Source: CAWECB01 sp963807465 (GTDB lineage: Bacteria > Patescibacteriota > Minisyncoccia > Minisyncoccales > Minisyncoccaceae). Taken from it: a DNA stretch of 64,000 nucleotides. The DNA is taken from assembly GCA_963807465.1 (NCBI GenBank), contig CAWECB010000003.1, forward strand, positions 186,001-250,000, in the 5' to 3' direction. The notes beneath the pieces were generated by a model. That model was not told the DNA's origin. It worked only from the letters and a program-made list of their open reading frames with translations, and searched no databases. Position 1 is the first letter of the stretch. Each line of letters opens with the position of its first letter. The position numbers were made by a program, and so were the translations under genes. This document shows, in pieces, positions 33,314 through 42,377 of the stretch.

Positions 33314-34741
33314 ATGAATAAAAAGACTTTAATTGTTTCCTTGATTCTTGTAATTATCTTGGCATTAGTGGCCGGACTTTTTTGTTATCCCGCTCCGTAC
33401 AATAAGCTTATTGACGGGGCAAACTCTAAATACCACCTTAAGCTGGGGCACTTTCCCGACAACGGCTTTAGGTTGGGTCTCGACCTAAAGGGTGGAGTAC
33501 ATTTAGAATACCAAGCCGATCTTACCGGCATTGCCGACAAAGACAAATCCAGCGTCATGGAGGGGCTGAGGGATATAATCGAAAGAAGGGTTAATATTTT
33601 CGGCGTAACCGAACCCGTAGTCCAAGTTTATGGTTCGGACAGAATCGCAGTCGATCTTCCCGGAGTGGACAGTATTGATTCGGCTATACAGTGGATAGGA
33701 CAGACCCCGTTATTGGAATTCTGGGAACAGAGACCGCAAGCCGACATTGATAAGATAAACGCAATGAGAGAACAGATTTCCGGCAAGACCACTGATGAAA
33801 TACAAAAAATTTCCGGGTGGCAGGTTGCTTTTGAAAATCCCTACCAGAAAACAGAGCTTACGGGGAGATATTTGAAGAAAGCGACTCTTAGTTTTAATCA
33901 GACGACCTATGCTCCGACAGTCGAGCTCCAATTTAATGATGACGGAGCCAAGCTGTTTGAGCAGATTACCGAAAGGAATATCAGCAAGACGATAGCCATC
34001 ACTCTTGACGGGAAAGCCATAATTGATACCAATGGAGACGGCAAGATAGATGACTCTGATTTGTATGCGCCAAGAGTCGACGAGAAGATCAGTGGTGGCA
34101 ATGCCATCATAACTGGAATCACCGACGTCAATCAAGCCAAGCTTTTGGTCCAGAGATTGAATCAGGGCGCTTTGCCGGTTCCGCTCGGCAACCCTATTGT
34201 CCAAGAGAAGATCGGGCCCACATTGGGAGAAATTTCTCTGAATAATGCCGTTCTGGCCGGATTAGTCGGATTAATAGGCATAATCATCTTTTTGATATTG
34301 TTTTACCGCTTATCAGGACTGATGGCCTCTCTCGCTTTGATTTTCTATTCTTTGGTCATGCTCGCCTTAATCAAGGTTATACCTGTTACTTTGAGTTTGG
34401 CCGGAATCGGAGGCTTAATACTTTCGATAGGCCTTGCGGTTGATGCCAACATACTTATTTTCTCGAGGATGAGAGAGGAGTTAAGGCAGGGGAAGGACTT
34501 AGTGTCAAGCATTATTGAGGGAGGGAGTAGGGCTTGGCCATCAATCAGGGATGGTCATTTTGCAACTATCATCGTCGCCTTGATTTTGTACTTTTTGGGC
34601 ACCAGTTTTATCAAGGCTTTCGCTTTTGCCTTAATATTAGGAATCTTGCTCAGTTTATTCTCTTCAATGGTTGTTTCAAGGATATTATTGGAGAGTCTGG
34701 CAAGGACTTGGTTCGGAAGATTTAAATGGTTATGGATATAA
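33314..34741 (+). CDS. secD: Protein translocase subunit SecD
   Basis: A 475-aa membrane protein that uses the proton gradient to finish Sec-dependent export. First helix at residues 5-25, then the large P1 domain with LGLDLKGGVHLEY and PVVQVYGSDRIAVDLPGV. Five C-terminal helices hold the conserved AVDANILIFSRMREE. Within P1 there is a calcium-loop-like insertion, DTNGDGKIDDSDLY (about residues 237-250), which I do not expect in SecD. secF follows after 4 bases. Confidence 0.95.
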   Translation: MNKKTLIVSLILVIILALVAGLFCYPAPYNKLIDGANSKYHLKLGHFPDNGFRLGLDLKGGVHLEYQADLTGIADKDKSSVMEGLRDIIERRVNIFGVTEPVVQVYGSDRIAVDLPGVDSIDSAIQWIGQTPLLEFWEQRPQADIDKINAMREQISGKTTDEIQKISGWQVAFENPYQKTELTGRYLKKATLSFNQTTYAPTVELQFNDDGAKLFEQITERNISKTIAITLDGKAIIDTNGDGKIDDSDLYAPRVDEKISGGNAIITGITDVNQAKLLVQRLNQGALPVPLGNPIVQEKIGPTLGEISLNNAVLAGLVGLIGIIIFLILFYRLSGLMASLALIFYSLVMLALIKVIPVTLSLAGIGGLILSIGLAVDANILIFSRMREELRQGKDLVSSIIEGGSRAWPSIRDGHFATIIVALILYFLGTSFIKAFAFALILGILLSLFSSMVVSRILLESLARTWFGRFKWLWI

Positions 34742-34745
34742 ACAT

Positions 34746-35651
34746 ATGAATTTCAATTTCTTAAAATATTCAAAAATATATTTTGCCATCGGCATACTTG
34801 CCATAGGGGCGAGCATCTTTTTTCTTTCCGTGTTCGGACTGAAGATGGGGATAGACCTTGAAGGGGGGACGTCGATGACTGTCAATTACACAAACGTGGC
34901 TCCCGACGTTAACCAGGTCAAATCGGCCTTGTCGGGAATAGAGTCTTTCAGCGACGCCCAAATACAGCCCATCGGCAAATCCGGCATAGTCATAAAGATA
35001 AACAAAAATGACATTACCAGCGATACGTACAATTCCATAATTGAAAAGCTGAAAACAACAGGGGCTTTTGATGAATCTTCGGTCCAGATACAGACCATAA
35101 GTCCACTGGTTGGCAAAGAGTTGAAAGATAAGACGATCATAGTGGTTCTCGCTGCGCTGTTCGTCATGCTTTTGTACATAGTTTTAGCCTTCAGGAATGT
35201 TCCCAATCCCGTCCAGTACGGCTTCGCTTCAACGGTAACTCTTTTCCACGATGTCATTATCCCCTTGGGAGTCTTGGCGGTTTTGGGCAAATACTACGGA
35301 GCCCAACTCTCTATACCCGTCGTAACAGCCCTTCTTACCATTATCGGATATTGCATCAATAATACGGTAGTCGTGTTCGACAGGGTGAGGGAGAATCTGC
35401 AGAAAGATAGGAAATCTTCTTACGAAGATGTCGTGAATAGGAGCTTGAACGAGACATTGGCCAGGTGCATTAACACTTCTCTTGCGGTTTTGATAGCCTT
35501 GGCGCCGTTGTATTATTTTTTCAGCAACGAAGAAAGCCTGAAATATTTTACCCTGATGATGGCCGTAGGCGTAGTTGCTGGTATATTCTCTTCGGTATTT
35601 TTGGCCACCCCGCTTCTTGTTTATTACAACAGATGGAAGGGGAGGAAGTAG
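34746..35651 (+). CDS. secF: Protein translocase subunit SecF
   Basis: A 301-aa partner of SecD. The start at 34746 (MNFNFLKYSKIYFAIG) is 4 bases after secD; an upstream in-frame ATG at 34671 lies inside secD and is rejected. The conserved GIDLEGGTSMTVNY follows helix 1, and the C-terminal half has six-helix topology with NNTVVVFDRVREN. Ends with the basic tail RWKGRK. Confidence 0.95.
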   Translation: MNFNFLKYSKIYFAIGILAIGASIFFLSVFGLKMGIDLEGGTSMTVNYTNVAPDVNQVKSALSGIESFSDAQIQPIGKSGIVIKINKNDITSDTYNSIIEKLKTTGAFDESSVQIQTISPLVGKELKDKTIIVVLAALFVMLLYIVLAFRNVPNPVQYGFASTVTLFHDVIIPLGVLAVLGKYYGAQLSIPVVTALLTIIGYCINNTVVVFDRVRENLQKDRKSSYEDVVNRSLNETLARCINTSLAVLIALAPLYYFFSNEESLKYFTLMMAVGVVAGIFSSVFLATPLLVYYNRWKGRK

Positions 35652-35654
35652 TGA

Positions 35655-35683
35655 TTGACAAATAATACGTTAAATGTTATAAG
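35655..35683 (+). promoter_or_regulatory. Promoter of the sigma-like gene
   Basis: TTGACA (35655-35660), 17-base spacer, TATAAG (35678-35683). It starts 4 bases after the secF stop and ends 10 bases before the next ATG, so the leader would be extremely short. Confidence 0.65.
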
Positions 35684-35692
35684 TAAAAAGCA

Positions 35693-36748
35693 ATGGAATT
35701 TGATTATAAAAAAATAACGCAAAACATACTGAAGAGTCTTCCTGACAGAACGAGAACTGTGCTTTCCCGCAGGTTTGCTTTGGCTAGGGCCGGCAAGCCG
35801 GAAACACTTGATGCTATCGGCAAGAGCTATAACATCACTAGAGAGAGAGTAAGACAGATTGAAAACGATGGGATAAAAAGAGCGAAAAAAATCGTTGAGT
35901 CTTCGGAAATCAAGGACGAATTCAGGAAGATAAAATCATTTTTTGAAAGGAAAATCGAGAGTTGCGGAGGAGTGAAAAGGGAAGACCAGATGCTTAAAGA
36001 AGTCGCCTCCGTCGAGCAGAAGAACTACGTCTTGTTCCTTTTGGCATTATCCGATTCGCTAACCAAAGAAAAAGAAGACGATGATTTTTATTCATTCTTT
36101 ACGAATGATAAGAATTTGGTTACTGTTGCGAAAAAAATATCTTCAGATTTCATGAAGCTGTTAAGAGAGAAGAATGCTCCGGAGACTTTGGACAACTTAT
36201 ACGCCGAATTCAAGAAATCGGGTAGTAAATTAAATAAGGAGGCATTCTACTGCTATTTGGAAATATCAAAAAATATATTAAAAACGATAGACGGACAGAA
36301 GATTGGCCTTAAATCTTGGCCGGAGGTCAACCCGAAAACGGTCAAAGACAAGATCAAGCTCATACTCAAAGAAAAAGAAAAACCATTACACTTCAAGGAA
36401 ATTGCCGATATGATTTTCAGCCTCAATGAAAATCTTGTAAACAGTTCGAGTAAGGGTAGAAGGCTTCATCCGCAGACAGTTCACAACGAGCTTATAAGAA
36501 ACCAGGACTTCGTCTTGGTAGGTAGGGGATACTACGCGCTGAAAGACTGGGGATACAACCCTGGACAAGTTAAGGATGTAATCTATAATGTATTAAAGAG
36601 TTCTGAATCGCCACTAAATAAAGAAGAAGTCGTTTCAGCAGTCTTGAAGCAGAGGATGGTAAAGGAATCAACCGTATTACTTAATCTGCAAAACAAAAAT
36701 CTCTTCCAGAGGGACGAAACGGGGAGATACAATGTTCGAGAAGCATAA
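35693..36748 (+). CDS. Sigma-70 region 4-like protein with HARE-HTH domain
   Basis: A 351-aa predicted DNA-binding protein. Residues about 15-65 are a sigma-70 region 4 helix-turn-helix (LSRRFAL, DAIGKSYNITRERVRQIE). No region 2 is present, so it is not a complete sigma factor. A middle helical part is followed by a HARE-HTH domain (about 218-285, PLHFKEIADMI, then LVGRGYYALKDWGY) and a second winged-helix-like segment (about 290-345). HARE-HTH also occurs in the RNA polymerase delta subunit. The combination suggests a polymerase-associated regulator. Own promoter; the next operon starts 12 bases later. Confidence 0.82.
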   Translation: MEFDYKKITQNILKSLPDRTRTVLSRRFALARAGKPETLDAIGKSYNITRERVRQIENDGIKRAKKIVESSEIKDEFRKIKSFFERKIESCGGVKREDQMLKEVASVEQKNYVLFLLALSDSLTKEKEDDDFYSFFTNDKNLVTVAKKISSDFMKLLREKNAPETLDNLYAEFKKSGSKLNKEAFYCYLEISKNILKTIDGQKIGLKSWPEVNPKTVKDKIKLILKEKEKPLHFKEIADMIFSLNENLVNSSSKGRRLHPQTVHNELIRNQDFVLVGRGYYALKDWGYNPGQVKDVIYNVLKSSESPLNKEEVVSAVLKQRMVKESTVLLNLQNKNLFQRDETGRYNVREA

Positions 36749-36760
36749 CATTTAAAATTA

Positions 36761-38128
36761 ATGCCGCCAGAATTAGTATTGTTATCACAAGCATTTTCCG
36801 TTTTCTGGAAACTCATTTTCCCCTATGTTTTGGCGCTAAAAGCATTAATTTTGCAATTCTGGCTACTCGCCGTTCCCTTTATTCTTTATCCTCAACTACA
36901 CAGGATTTATGATTTTTTTATCGGCGATAAGTGGAACAGCGAGAAAAACAGAATAAGGATAGTTTTGGAGATAAAAGTTCCGCAAGATCTAGTAAGGCCG
37001 ATGAAAGCTATGGAGGCGGTGTTCAACGCTTTTTGGGGGTCTTACGATCCGCCCTCCAATTGGAAGCCACGACATTTCGACGGCAAAAAGATACTCGGCG
37101 CTAGCTACGAGCTGGTCGGGATTGACGGCGTCCCGCATTTTTTTATAAGGATCCCGGTAAGCAACAGGAGGCTTTTAGAGTCCGTAATCTATGCCCAATA
37201 TCCCGAGGTCGAAATCATCGAAGTTCCTGACTATGTCAAAAACGTTCCTCAGGACGTACCCAATAAAGAATGGGATTTATGGGGTTGCGATTTTATGCCG
37301 GCGGGCTGGGAGGATGATCCTTATAAAGAAATTTATCCCATAAAGACATACGATCAGTTCTTTGAAGAGAAGCCGGATGTTGTTAAGGAAGAAAAAAGGA
37401 TAGACCCCCTGTCATCATTTTTTGAAACGATTTCAAGGGCTTCGCCGGGAGAACAATTATGGGTTCAGATATGGGGGATGCCCATAAGCGGAGCCAAAGA
37501 GAATTATTTTGCCGGACAACCGTTTTTCAAGGCGGGCAGGAAACTTGTCGATAAGCTGGCCAAAAGGCCCGAGAAGCCAAAATTCAAGTCTCTCATAGAA
37601 GATTTTTTCAATCTCTTGTTTGGAGGAGAGATTCAAACCAATTTAAAAGCCGAAGAGGGAACCTTCCTTCCTCCGGAAATGAAACTTACTTCGGGAGAGA
37701 GGGATATTGTTGCAGCCGTAGAGAAAAAAATATCCAAGAACGGTTTTTATTGCTTTATAAGATATCTCTATATAGCGAAAAGGAAGGTATTTTTCAGTGC
37801 GTCAAAGGGTTTTGGCATAGGTTTTTTTTCCCAGTTTTCTACCCAACACATGAATAATTTGAAGCCTATGAAAAGGACGATAACAAAAATTCAGTCGCCG
37901 AGCCTCTTTACAGCTAGACAGCTATACGTCAGAAAAAGAGACTTATTCAGTAAGTATTCAACAAGAGATCCGTACTTCAATCCTTACCCCGGCGGTATGT
38001 TTCTTTTGAACGTAGAAGAATTGGCTACGATGTACCACTTCCCGGGTGCGGAAGCCGTTCCGACAGCAGCCCTGAAGAGAATAGAAACAAAGAAGGCAGC
38101 TCCTCCGATGGAGTTGCCGACAGAGTAA
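36761..38128 (+). CDS. Membrane protein of unknown function paired with TraD-like ATPase
   Basis: A 455-aa protein with one or two N-terminal membrane helices (about residues 10-45) and a large soluble part of mixed alpha/beta content. Recognisable stretches include IVLEIKVPQDLVRPMKAMEA, HFFIRIPVSNRRLLES and the C-terminal FNPYPGGMFLLNVEELATMYHFPG. The last motif is one I associate with proteins encoded next to conjugation-type ATPases in CPR genomes. The ATPase gene starts 4 bases after its stop. Function not established; it may dock or gate the ATPase at the membrane. Confidence 0.72.
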   Translation: MPPELVLLSQAFSVFWKLIFPYVLALKALILQFWLLAVPFILYPQLHRIYDFFIGDKWNSEKNRIRIVLEIKVPQDLVRPMKAMEAVFNAFWGSYDPPSNWKPRHFDGKKILGASYELVGIDGVPHFFIRIPVSNRRLLESVIYAQYPEVEIIEVPDYVKNVPQDVPNKEWDLWGCDFMPAGWEDDPYKEIYPIKTYDQFFEEKPDVVKEEKRIDPLSSFFETISRASPGEQLWVQIWGMPISGAKENYFAGQPFFKAGRKLVDKLAKRPEKPKFKSLIEDFFNLLFGGEIQTNLKAEEGTFLPPEMKLTSGERDIVAAVEKKISKNGFYCFIRYLYIAKRKVFFSASKGFGIGFFSQFSTQHMNNLKPMKRTITKIQSPSLFTARQLYVRKRDLFSKYSTRDPYFNPYPGGMFLLNVEELATMYHFPGAEAVPTAALKRIETKKAAPPMELPTE

Positions 38129-38132
38129 TTTC

Positions 38133-39824
38133 ATGGAAAACAACAAAGAAGAAATCATATTTTTCGGACAAACGACTTTTCGTGGAGAAAGGAAGAAATT
38201 TGGCATAAAGATGGATGACAGAAGGAGACATGTGTACGTTATCGGTAAAACTGGTATGGGGAAGACGGAAATGCTGAAAAATATGGTGATCCAGGACATA
38301 CGGAACGGAAACGGGATTGGATTCGTCGATCCACACGGAGAGGCCTCGGAAGAAATCTTGAAATTTATTCCCGAGGAAAGGATTAAGGATGTCATTTATT
38401 TCAATCCGGCAGACATGGAGAATCCAATCGCTTTTAATATCATGGAAGATGTAAGCGTTGAGTACAGGCATCTCATAGCCGGTGGCATGATGGGCGTATT
38501 CAAAAAGATATGGCCCGATGTTTGGTCGTCAAGAATGGAGTATATTTTAAACAATGCCATTCTGGCATTATTGGAAATTCCGGGCTCGACGCTTCTGGGA
38601 ATCAACAGGCTGTTGGCCGATCCGGAATGGAGGGCCGAAATAGTGGACAAACTGAAAGACCCGGTGGTCAAGGCTTTTTGGACCAAGGAATTCAGCCGCT
38701 ATAGCCAGAGATATGAGATAGAGGCCACGGCCGCTATCCAGAATAAGATCGGACAATTTATTTCCACGCCCCTAATAAGGAACATCATCGGGCAGGAAAA
38801 ATCAACGATAGATATTAGGAAAATGATGGATGAGAAAAAAATCCTCATCATGAACTTGTCTAAAGGAAGGGTGGGAGAGGACTCATCGAGACTGTTGGGA
38901 GCTTTGCTGGTAACCAAGTTGCAGCTTGCAGCGATGTCTCGCGTTGATATCCCCGAAAAAGACAGGAACGATTTTATTTTATACATCGATGAATTCCAGA
39001 ATTTTTCGACGGATTCCTTCGCTAGCATCTTATCCGAAGCGAGAAAATATCGCTTATCTTTAGTTTTGGCGCACCAATACATCACCCAGATGGAAGAGAA
39101 GGTGAGGGATGCAGTATTCGGTAACGTAGGCACGATGGTCGTCTTTCGGGTCGGAGCTGATGATGCGGAATTTTTGGAGAGGGAATTCTCGCCCGAATTC
39201 TATATCCAGGACTTAGTAAATCTGGCCAAGCAGAATATTTATGTGAGATTGATGATCAACGGTTTGACATCAAGGCCTTTTTCGGCCGAAACCTTACTAC
39301 CCGTCACTCCTCCGGCCAAAGAATTCGAACGGGAGATAATAGAATATTCTAGAAAAACATACGGAACGCCGAGGGCTGCCGTGGAAGAAAAAATATCCAA
39401 AGAATCGGGAGTTTCAACTTCTCCTTCTATGTTCAGACCACAACAGGGTGAGGGGCGAAGCGAACTCTTTGATGCCGAGTGCAAGGAATGCGGGAAGAAA
39501 GTTAAAGTTCCCTTTAAGCCCGACAACAAGAGGCCTGTTTACTGCAAGTCATGCTTGAAGAAGATAGAAGAGGAGGGTCCGAAGAGCGCTTTCGACACCT
39601 TGCCGTTTATAAGTCTACAGGAAACGGCTAGGGATTTCGCCCCGGCGAAAAAAGAGAAGAGAGTCGTTAAGCCGGAAATCATCGACGTCAATAAGACAAA
39701 GAAGAAAATAGACTTAGAGGGGTTGCGGGGAGTCATAAATGAAGTTAAAAAGGAAAAAGAAAAAAACCAGGGAGAAATAAAGGAAAAGGGAACGATCAGC
39801 CCCGGCGAAGTCATTAAATTCTAG
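38133..39824 (+). CDS. TraD/VirD4-like ATPase with C-terminal zinc ribbon
   Basis: A 563-aa P-loop ATPase of the HerA/VirD4/TraD group. Walker A is GKTGMGKTEML (about residue 43), Walker B is FILYIDEFQNF, and the arginine-finger region lies around VFRVGADDAEFL. Typical of coupling proteins that move DNA or protein through a secretion channel. There is no N-terminal membrane helix, so the membrane partner is probably the preceding gene. The C-terminal 120 residues add a zinc ribbon (two CxxC pairs, about residues 450-470) and a charged tail. No relaxase or VirB4 gene is in the window. Confidence 0.85.
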   Translation: MENNKEEIIFFGQTTFRGERKKFGIKMDDRRRHVYVIGKTGMGKTEMLKNMVIQDIRNGNGIGFVDPHGEASEEILKFIPEERIKDVIYFNPADMENPIAFNIMEDVSVEYRHLIAGGMMGVFKKIWPDVWSSRMEYILNNAILALLEIPGSTLLGINRLLADPEWRAEIVDKLKDPVVKAFWTKEFSRYSQRYEIEATAAIQNKIGQFISTPLIRNIIGQEKSTIDIRKMMDEKKILIMNLSKGRVGEDSSRLLGALLVTKLQLAAMSRVDIPEKDRNDFILYIDEFQNFSTDSFASILSEARKYRLSLVLAHQYITQMEEKVRDAVFGNVGTMVVFRVGADDAEFLEREFSPEFYIQDLVNLAKQNIYVRLMINGLTSRPFSAETLLPVTPPAKEFEREIIEYSRKTYGTPRAAVEEKISKESGVSTSPSMFRPQQGEGRSELFDAECKECGKKVKVPFKPDNKRPVYCKSCLKKIEEEGPKSAFDTLPFISLQETARDFAPAKKEKRVVKPEIIDVNKTKKKIDLEGLRGVINEVKKEKEKNQGEIKEKGTISPGEVIKF

Positions 39825-39847
39825 GCTTTTAAGATAAAAAACATTGC

Positions 39848-39880
39848 TTGTCTTTTTGCTTTATTTTTGATATATATAAT
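39848..39880 (+). promoter_or_regulatory. Promoter of tRNA-Glu
   Basis: TTGTCT (39848-39853) with TATATA (39871-39876) at 17 bases, or TATAAT at 39875-39880; the tRNA starts 8 bases later. Confidence 0.45.
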
Positions 39881-39888
39881 CTGTCTTC

Positions 39889-39960
39889 GGCCCCATCGTC
39901 TAACGGTTAGGACATCAGATTTTCAATCTGGTAATCAGGGTTCGATTCCCTGTGGGGTCA
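39889..39960 (+). tRNA. tRNA-Glu(TTC)
   Basis: Acceptor GGCCCCA/TGGGGTC, anticodon loop TTTTCAA on stem TCAGA/TCTGG. CCA not encoded. Confidence 0.94.
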
Positions 39961-39973
39961 CTATATTAACTCA

Positions 39974-41545
39974 ATGGAAGAAAAATACTATTTAAAAATC
40001 GGAACAGCTTCCGACCTTAAAGACAAAAAAGAAAGGCGTATTTACCGTTTCTTGGAAATGCTTACGGGAATCTTAAGTCTTTCCGTATTGTTTCTTTCAA
40101 TCTTTTTTTCCTGGAAGCTTCCGGTTTTTATAGCCTTCTTCATCATTCTATACGATATTTATTGGCTTTTCAGAACCATATATTTTGCTTTTTATTTAAG
40201 AGCGGGTTATTCCCAGATGAGGGAAAACGAAGCCATGGATTGGATTAAAAAATTAAAGGAACTAGGAAGGCCTAAAAACGGAATCAATATTAATTCATGG
40301 GAAGATATTTATCACCTCGTAATTCTTCCGATGTACAAGGAGCCCTTAGAACTAGTTCAAGCGACTTTCTCGTGCCTTATTAATACCGATTATCCTAAAG
40401 ATAAGATGATAGTCGTTCTGGCCTGCGAAGAGGCAGATAAAGACAATGCAAAGGCTATTGCCGAAAAGATAAAGAATGAATACGGGGATAAGTTTTTCAA
40501 TTTTTTAATCACTTACCATCCCGAAAATTTAGAGGGAGAGGTTGCTGGACACGGATCCAATGATGCTTGGGCAGGGAAGAGGGCTAAAGAATTAATAATC
40601 GATCCCTTGAAAATACCTTACGAGAACGTAATAGTTTCTTCTTTGGATATCGACTCCTGCGTTTTCTCCAAATATTTCAGTTGTTTAACCTATTCCTATC
40701 TCACCGTAGATAAACCTTTAAGGACAAGCTACCAGCCCATTCCTCTTTACTTGAACAATGTCTGGCAAACGCCACCGATTTCAAGAGTATTCGCTTTTTC
40801 TTCGACTTTTTGGCACACGATGAACCAGGAAAGGCCCGAGAAGTTGGTTACTTTTTCTTCCCACTCGATGCCATTTAAGGCCCTGGTCGATGTTGGCTTT
40901 AAGCAGGTTAATGTGGTTTCCGACGATTCGAGAATTTTCTGGCAGTGCTTTTTCCAATACGACGGAGATTACAAGACGGAACCGTTGTATTATCCGGTAT
41001 CCATGGATGCCAATTCCGCGGAAACGTTCTTAAAGACGATGAGGAACGTCTATAAGCAGCAGAAGAGATGGGCCTATGGCGTAGGCGAGGTTCCTTATTT
41101 CATTTTCGCCTCTTTCAAAAACAAGAAGATTCCCTTTAAAAAGAAGTTTTCTCTGGGGTTCGAACTGGTCGAGGGACATGTTTCCTGGGCCGTTTCTTCA
41201 ATTTTAATATTCATGCTGGGCTGGCTGCCGCTGTATCTCGGAGGGTCGGAATTCTCCCGGTCCCTTGTTTCTTATAATCTACCCAAGATTACGAGCATGA
41301 TTTTGACCGTAACTATGCTGAGCTTGATAATGTCAGTCTGGGTAAGCATGCTTTTATTGCCCCCCAAGCCCGTCAATTACGGAAGATTTAGGTATGCTTT
41401 AATGGCCCTGGAGTGGATATTGATTCCTTTCGTCATGATATTTTTCAGTTCTATTCCTGCCCTTCACGCTCAGATACACTGGCTTACGGGTAAGTACATA
41501 GGGTTCTGGGTTACTCCTAAAGTGAGGAAAGAAGATGGAAAATAA
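39974..41545 (+). CDS. Cellulose-synthase-like processive family 2 glycosyltransferase
   Basis: A 523-aa membrane glycosyltransferase. Two N-terminal helices (about residues 30-75) precede the GT-A domain with VILPMYKEPLELVQ, the acidic pair in SSLDIDSC, VVSDDSRIFWQ and the QQKRW motif near residue 361. That Q-x-x-R-W motif marks processive enzymes such as cellulose, hyaluronan and chitin synthases. Four C-terminal helices follow. The sugar and product cannot be told. Its last 11 bases overlap the start of a phosphoesterase gene, so the two proteins are made together and may both act on an envelope polysaccharide. Confidence 0.87.
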   Translation: MEEKYYLKIGTASDLKDKKERRIYRFLEMLTGILSLSVLFLSIFFSWKLPVFIAFFIILYDIYWLFRTIYFAFYLRAGYSQMRENEAMDWIKKLKELGRPKNGININSWEDIYHLVILPMYKEPLELVQATFSCLINTDYPKDKMIVVLACEEADKDNAKAIAEKIKNEYGDKFFNFLITYHPENLEGEVAGHGSNDAWAGKRAKELIIDPLKIPYENVIVSSLDIDSCVFSKYFSCLTYSYLTVDKPLRTSYQPIPLYLNNVWQTPPISRVFAFSSTFWHTMNQERPEKLVTFSSHSMPFKALVDVGFKQVNVVSDDSRIFWQCFFQYDGDYKTEPLYYPVSMDANSAETFLKTMRNVYKQQKRWAYGVGEVPYFIFASFKNKKIPFKKKFSLGFELVEGHVSWAVSSILIFMLGWLPLYLGGSEFSRSLVSYNLPKITSMILTVTMLSLIMSVWVSMLLLPPKPVNYGRFRYALMALEWILIPFVMIFFSSIPALHAQIHWLTGKYIGFWVTPKVRKEDGK

Positions 41546-42311
41546 GATAATCATGATAATTTTTGCTTTGTTATTTCTGCTTGCGGCAGACATTTTTTAC
41601 GAGGTCAATTTTCCTAAGATTAATCAGATCGAAATCAAGACCGAGAAGTTGAGGGCCGGGGAGGATATCAAGATAGTCCAGATTACGGACCTGCATAACA
41701 AGAAGTTTTTTAATAATCAAATCCAGATTTACAACAAGATTAAGGAAATCAATCCCGACTTCATTGTCCTGACTGGAGACATGATAGATAGAAAAACAAA
41801 AGACTACTCTTATGTTTATTCTTTCGTAGATGAACTTATAAAGATTAATCCAAAGATATATTATGTTTCGGGAAACCACGAATTGAGCCATGGGGATATA
41901 GACAAGTTTAATAACGAGCTTGTGAGGAAGGGAGTAGTCATGGTTGATCCGGGCTTTCGGGAATACAAGGATATGGATATCTACGGAACCAGATACTATG
42001 ATGATATTCCTTCACTGAAAGATTCATCCAGATTTTCTTTACTATTGGTCCATGATCCTAGTTTTGTAATCAGCAATACTGGCAACTTTGATTTAATTCT
42101 TTCGGGGCATACTCACGGAGGGCAGGTAAGGCTTCCTTTTATTGGAGCTATATACGTTCCGGGGCAGGGATTATTTCCCAAATACAGCAAGGGACTATTT
42201 AAAATAAAAAATAGTTGGCTATATATCGACAGCGGACTGGGAAATACCTTTTTCCCTATTCGTTTTCTGAATCAGAGCCAAATCAGCCTTATTAATATAA
42301 CTTCGAAATAG
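41535..42311 (+). CDS. Membrane-anchored calcineurin-like metallophosphoesterase
   Basis: A 258-aa protein of the YkuE/YaeI-type group. N-terminal anchor (about residues 4-20), then the metal-site motifs in order: QITDLHN, LTGDMID, SGNHE, a His in LLVHDPSF and SGHTHGGQVRLP. The ending (PKYSKGLFKI, IDSGLGNTFFPIRFL) is typical. Some relatives act on UDP-sugars or lipid pyrophosphates. The coding overlap with the upstream glycosyltransferase suggests a role in polysaccharide or lipid-carrier metabolism. The stop codon lies in a tRNA-3'-end-like sequence. Confidence 0.9.
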   Translation: MENKIIMIIFALLFLLAADIFYEVNFPKINQIEIKTEKLRAGEDIKIVQITDLHNKKFFNNQIQIYNKIKEINPDFIVLTGDMIDRKTKDYSYVYSFVDELIKINPKIYYVSGNHELSHGDIDKFNNELVRKGVVMVDPGFREYKDMDIYGTRYYDDIPSLKDSSRFSLLLVHDPSFVISNTGNFDLILSGHTHGGQVRLPFIGAIYVPGQGLFPKYSKGLFKIKNSWLYIDSGLGNTFFPIRFLNQSQISLINITSK

Positions 42312-42331
42312 GTTCGAATCCTACTTACCGA
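42309..42331 (+). repeat. tRNA T-arm and acceptor-end-like sequence, copy 1
   Basis: TAGG/CCTA stem around a perfect TTCGAAT T-loop (42309-42323) is followed by a 3'-acceptor-like TTACCGA. No 5' half of a tRNA is present: the upstream bases are the end of the phosphoesterase gene. A T-run follows at 42358. Related to the repeats at 42837 and 43211. Confidence 0.6.
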
Positions 42332-42377
42332 TCATGATCACCTTTTAATTGGGACGGTTTTTTGCTAAAATAAGGAT

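Noticed and set aside
34671..34745. Longer SecF start inside secD
   Set aside because: The in-frame ATG at 34671 would overlap secD by 71 bases and adds residues unlike any SecF; the ATG at 34746 begins the normal N-terminal helix.
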